NCBI GenBank assembly: GCA_028871475.1
Contig: JAGWMZ010000030.1
Coordinates: 1 to 43,904 of the forward strand
DNA length: 43,904 bases
Origin: Sphingomonadales bacterium
Lineage (GTDB): Bacteria; Pseudomonadota; Alphaproteobacteria; Sphingomonadales; Sphingomonadaceae
Reading direction: 5' to 3'
Shown piece after piece: positions 40,918 to 43,904 of the stretch; within the stretch, counting starts at the first letter, position 1; each line of letters starts with the position of its first letter. Both the position numbers and the translations under genes were made by a program. The notes under the pieces are model-generated. The model did not search any database. It saw only the letters and a list, made by a program, of their open reading frames with translations, and had not been told where the DNA came from.

Positions 40918-40974
40918 AAACATACTTGGCGAACGTCAAGGCAGCAAATGCCGCCGGCGCAGGCAGGTGCCGTG

Positions 40975-42237
40975 TCAGTCCAGCCGGACGCGCTCCACCG
41001 GGCCCAGCACGAAGAGATAGGTCAGCGTGCCGAGCAGCCCCAGCGCGCCGATATAGGCGAGCGCGCCATAGAAACTGCCCGTTGCCTTCACCGCGAAGCC
41101 GACCACCAGCGGCGTGAGCATACCAGCCAGATTGGTGAAAAAATTAAACAGTCCGGCTGTCAGTCCCATCATTTCACGCGGGGCGACATCGGAGAGCAGC
41201 GTCCAGCCAAGGCCGGCCAGCCCCTGCCCGAAGAAGGCCAGGCTCATCACCGCGATAACGGCGGTGTTGCTCTGCAGATAATTGGCCGACACCATGCTGG
41301 CACACAGCAGCAGCCCGGTGATGATCGGCACCTTGCGCCCGATGGTGGGCGAAGCTGTCGCGCGGATCAGCCAGTCGGAAAAGACGCCGCCCAGCAGCAC
41401 GCCGGCCGCTGCGGCAAGATAGGGCAGCGAGACAAGGAAGCCTGACTTGATGAAGGTCATCCCGCGTTCGTCGGCCAGATAGGAGGGGAACCAGGTAAGG
41501 AAGAACACCAGAGTCGAGTTCGAGCAGAACTGGCCGATCGAGGCGCCCGCGATCTGACGCTTCGTGACGAGGCGGCCGACATCGGCCCAGGAAAAGGCCG
41601 TGGATGCAGTCCCTTCGGCAAAGCCGCCGCCCGCGGCGATCAGGTCGATTTCCTGCTGGTTGGCGCCGCTTTCCATCGGCTCGCGGTAAAGGTGGTAGAA
41701 CAGCGCGGCAAAGGCGATGCCCAGCAGGCCCACCGCGAAGAACAGCGAACGCCAGCCATAGGCGGCGAGCATCCAGCCCAGCACCGGGATCAGCAGGCCA
41801 AGGCCGATATATTCGCCCACCGTGTAAACGCCGGTGGCCTTGGCCCTTTCGTTCTGCGGAAACCAGGTGGAAAGCACCCGGCTGTTGGCGGGAAAACAGG
41901 GCGATTCGGCAAGGCCCAGCGCAAGACGCGCCGAGACGAGCCCGGCAATGCCGGTCATGAAGCCGTGCAGCGCCGTCATCGCCGACCACAGCGCCAGCGA
42001 CAAGCCATAGGTCAGACGCGTGCCGAGCCGATCGAGCAGATAGCCGCCGGGAATTTGTGCCAGGGCGTAGGTCCATGAAAAGGCGGAAAAGATCAGGCCC
42101 ATCACGACCGGGTCGATATGCAGTTCGCGCACCAGATCCGGTTTGGCCACCCCCATCACCGAGCGGTCGAGGTAGTTGATCAGTGTTGCTGTCGAGATCA
42201 GCGCGAGGATCATCAGCCTTTTGCGAGTCGGCTTCAT
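40975..42237 (-). CDS. MFS transporter of the anion:cation symporter (ACS) type
   Basis: This 420-residue permease has about 12 membrane segments. Family marks are INYLDRSVMGVAKPDL at the end of the first helix, GGYLLDRLGTRLTYG (motif A) and RLALGLAESPCFPANSRVLSTWFPQNERAKATG. ACS members take up organic acids such as hexuronates, galactonate and aromatic acids. In this context quinate, shikimate or a related acid is likely. The ATG at 42237 overlaps the stop of the decayed dehydroquinate dehydratase frame (ATGA). No clear terminator separates it from the receptor control region. Confidence 0.9.
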   Translation of the reverse strand: MKPTRKRLMILALISTATLINYLDRSVMGVAKPDLVRELHIDPVVMGLIFSAFSWTYALAQIPGGYLLDRLGTRLTYGLSLALWSAMTALHGFMTGIAGLVSARLALGLAESPCFPANSRVLSTWFPQNERAKATGVYTVGEYIGLGLLIPVLGWMLAAYGWRSLFFAVGLLGIAFAALFYHLYREPMESGANQQEIDLIAAGGGFAEGTASTAFSWADVGRLVTKRQIAGASIGQFCSNSTLVFFLTWFPSYLADERGMTFIKSGFLVSLPYLAAAAGVLLGGVFSDWLIRATASPTIGRKVPIITGLLLCASMVSANYLQSNTAVIAVMSLAFFGQGLAGLGWTLLSDVAPREMMGLTAGLFNFFTNLAGMLTPLVVGFAVKATGSFYGALAYIGALGLLGTLTYLFVLGPVERVRLD

Positions 42238-42530
42238 GCGCGGGCCTCCCCATCGGGGTGCCGCATCGCATGGGGCACCACCATCGGGGCGCCATGCACG
42301 CGCGGGCCGGACACCATGCCTGCCGCACCGTGTCGCGCCGTGTGAGCCCGTTCGACCGTCTTGTGTTCCAAATTGGTTTGTTTGTCATTGGCCTGACAGG
42401 CGCAGCCTGGCGCCTTGGCCTGGCGTGGTGCTTTCACATTGGCCGGCGTTTCATGGTCAGAGATTTGCGTTTCGCGGTCGCCCGGCACATGGAGGTTCGG
42501 CCCGTTGAGGGCCAGAATCGCGGTGATCAT
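42234..42530 (-). pseudogene. Decayed type II 3-dehydroquinate dehydratase (AroQ/QuiB-like)
   Basis: The 98-residue frame begins MITAILALNGPNLHVPGDRE, closely matching the start of type II dehydroquinases (LVLNGPNLNLLGTREP). Further alignment is possible: the QTN step (normally QSN) and ARHGAAGMV (normally ARGRAAGIV). The catalytic Tyr position (IYG) reads ISD, and the NPGAYTH active-site motif reads SGPRVHG. The last third, including the conserved HISN segment, is missing, against a normal length of about 145. GAGAGAGC precedes the ATG. It overlaps the permease start by four bases. It is either a relic kept open by its neighbour or a strongly diverged small protein. Confidence 0.6.
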
Positions 42531-42907
42531 GGATGCTCTCTCCCGATTTTGGTGGCAGGCTTATCGGAAAGTGCTCCCTTTGGGAAGTTTGTGAACGAAC
42601 TGGTACGCAATATTAAGCGGCAGCCCATGAGCCATCAACTCATGGCGATGATGACGATGTTGGCGTCTGCCATGGTGCTGGCGGGAGCGGGCGCGGGCCG
42701 GAGGCCGGCCGGAGCGCCCATTGCCACTGCTGCCCGGCCCGCGTAAGGGCGCAGGCACGAGCCAGTGTCGCATCCAAGGACGCGGGAGAAGGCGTTCTGG
42801 CTGGGACGGTAGATGCGATTCAGACAGCGCAGGCGACCATGGCCTCGCGCTTGGGCTCACCTGTCTCATCGCCGGGCGCACAGATGGGCGCGGCGAACCG
42901 AGAGGTG
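42531..42907. other. Intergenic region upstream of the MFS operon, up to the ISAzo13 end
   Basis: About 376 bp hold no convincing gene. It contains the 20-bp shared motif at 42587-42606. On the plus strand a 39-codon frame (42627-42746, starting MSHQLMAMMTMLASAM and looking like a signal peptide) runs toward the insertion sequence and may be a gene start cut off by an old rearrangement; support is weak. Confidence 0.45.
42587..42606 (-). promoter_or_regulatory. Shared 20-bp upstream motif (copy 2)
   Basis: GTTTGTGAACGAACTGGTAC, 57 bp before the dehydroquinase remnant that leads the MFS operon. It differs from copy 1 (40898) at two positions. Confidence 0.6.
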
Positions 42908-43904
42908 GGGCTTAGGACATCCGCAGGGATAAGCGCTACGGCTTTGAACGCGGTTTGATGGAATAGTTCCATTCTGGATGGAACGCATCGCCGGCGATGT
43001 CGAGGCTGGCCATTTGGGCGTCGGAGACTTTGATGCCTTTTTCGTAGGTCCGGGTGTCGAGGGCGCACTCGACCTTGAGGCCGGTCTTGGTGGTGGTAGC
43101 GCCGATGAGTTCGACCACGGCGGCGCGGTCGGTCAAGGGACGGCCGCGCCAGTTCTGGGTGATGCGGCAGAACAGCCGATGCTCGATCCTGTTCCACTTG
43201 GATGTGCCCGGCGGGTAGTGGTGGACGTGGATCACGAGACCGCTGTCGTCGGCCAGCTTCTGCAACTCCAGTTTCCACAGCCGCACGCGCGCGCCGTTGG
43301 AGCCGCCGCAGTCCGCCGTGATCGTCAGTTCGCGGGCTGTGGGATAGCGCTGGCGCCCCATGCGATCGAGCCACGTGCGGATCGACTGGACAGCGAACTC
43401 GGCGGTGTCGGCGGTGATCCCGACGCTGACCCAGCCCTCGTCGGCCGCCATGTCGTAGACGCCGTAAGGTGCGACCTTGCCGAGCGACTTGTCCTCGAAG
43501 TCGTGCACTTTCACCCGCTGCGGATCGCCCCTGGGACGATAATCGGTGCCGCCGTTCTTATAGTTGCCGATCAGTTCCTTCTTCTTGGTGTCGACCGAGA
43601 TTACGGGCTCTCCGGCGGCCTGGGCTGCGACCACCCTGGCGCTGATATGCTCGAACTGCCCGTTGCGGTCGGGATGCCGGGAGCCTTCATCCGCCTTGCG
43701 GTTGGATTGGCGCGAGAAGCCCAGCCCGACCAACAGCTTGCGCACGCTGTTGGGGCTGATCGCGTGGCCCATGGCGCCGAGCGCCGAGGCAAGCTTGTCG
43801 AGGCTCTTCGACACCCACAGCAGCGGACGCTCGGGATCGCCGAGCGTCGCCGGCTCGACGAGACGCTCAAGGTCCGACAGCAGCGTCGGATCGCGATCGG
43901 TCAG
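42908..43904 (-). mobile_element. ISAzo13-family insertion sequence, 3' part (runs off the right edge)
   Basis: A terminal repeat at 42908-42928 (GGGCTTAGGACATCCGCAGGG) marks the outer end of the element. It matches the inverted repeat of the left-edge copy at 14 of 21 positions. The transposase gene fills the rest up to the edge. Confidence 0.75.
42936..43904 (-). CDS. ISAzo13-family transposase, C-terminal 322 residues (partial)
   Basis: The frame is open from the right edge to the stop at 42936, starting at a codon boundary with LTDRDPTLLSDLERLVEP. Hallmarks of PF07592 (DDE_Tnp_ISAZ013) are VISVDTKKKELIGNYKN, YDMAADEGWVSVGITADTAEFAVQSIR, LTITADCGGSNGAR and HHYPPGTSKWNRIEHRLF, which together give the catalytic acidic residues. 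The missing N terminus is about 90-95 residues, 16 of which are seen at the left edge. No frameshift is visible, so the source copy may be active. Confidence 0.92.
   Translation of the reverse strand: MTDRDPTLLSDLERLVEPATLGDPERPLLWVSKSLDKLASALGAMGHAISPNSVRKLLVGLGFSRQSNRKADEGSRHPDRNGQFEHISARVVAAQAAGEPVISVDTKKKELIGNYKNGGTDYRPRGDPQRVKVHDFEDKSLGKVAPYGVYDMAADEGWVSVGITADTAEFAVQSIRTWLDRMGRQRYPTARELTITADCGGSNGARVRLWKLELQKLADDSGLVIHVHHYPPGTSKWNRIEHRLFCRITQNWRGRPLTDRAAVVELIGATTTKTGLKVECALDTRTYEKGIKVSDAQMASLDIAGDAFHPEWNYSIKPRSKP

Overview
The window looks like an accessory catabolic island of a GC-rich alphaproteobacterium, most likely a sphingomonad (Novosphingobium, Sphingobium or Sphingomonas type). 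The reasons are two large TonB-dependent receptors, each near an MFS permease, tightly overlapping degradative operons, catabolic QuiC- and AroE-type enzymes, and IS5 and ISAzo13 insertion sequences. No rRNA, tRNA, CRISPR array, replication gene or housekeeping gene was seen. Organism identity is an inference.

The two edges lie inside the same kind of insertion sequence. Positions 1-93 hold the 5' end of an ISAzo13-family element, and 42908-43904 hold the 3' two-thirds of one in the same orientation. A complete IS5-family (IS1031-type) copy sits at about 467-1394.

Region A (1515-24457) reads as a system for importing and degrading a glycosylated aromatic compound, quite possibly a C-glycosyl polyphenol. 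It encodes a pair resembling the alpha and beta subunits of C-glycoside deglycosidase behind an MFS permease (1515-4145, minus), a TonB-dependent receptor (4396-6618), and a NodD-like LysR regulator (6727-7647). A coupled ring-cleavage operon follows: flavin monooxygenase, extradiol dioxygenase, C-C hydrolase, cyclase and FAH-family protein (7718-12772). Next come an operon for luciferase-like monooxygenase, FMN reductase and GH3 glucosidase (12843-16836, minus), a TetR regulator (17206-17862), and an operon for a TIM-barrel isomerase, a three-part GMC dehydrogenase and an exporter (18158-23408). A 52-codon remnant of a Gfo/Idh/MocA oxidoreductase heads that last operon.

Two regulatory circuits are visible in the DNA. 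Nod-box-like sites with identical geometry precede the receptor (4249-4291) and the ring-cleavage operon (7624-7664), and fit the NodD-like regulator. A palindrome AGAAT-N4-ATTCT occurs upstream of four transcription units (4184, 16970, 17141, 17907) and fits the TetR protein. The first circuit would control uptake and ring cleavage, and the second would control glycoside handling.

Region B (23444-33181) is more generic: an SBF-like transporter, a LysR regulator overlapping a CLC-type chloride transporter, three small secreted proteins (two of them Gly/Tyr/His-rich), a chemoreceptor behind a small membrane protein, and a PAS-GGDEF-EAL protein.

Region C (33499-42530, minus) looks like a quinate/shikimate-ester pathway: exported type-B carboxylesterase, fused 3-dehydroshikimate dehydratase (QuiC type), shikimate/quinate dehydrogenase, a second TonB-dependent receptor, an MFS permease and a decayed type II 3-dehydroquinate dehydratase. 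Its product would be protocatechuate. A near-identical 20-bp motif lies upstream of both the receptor and the permease.
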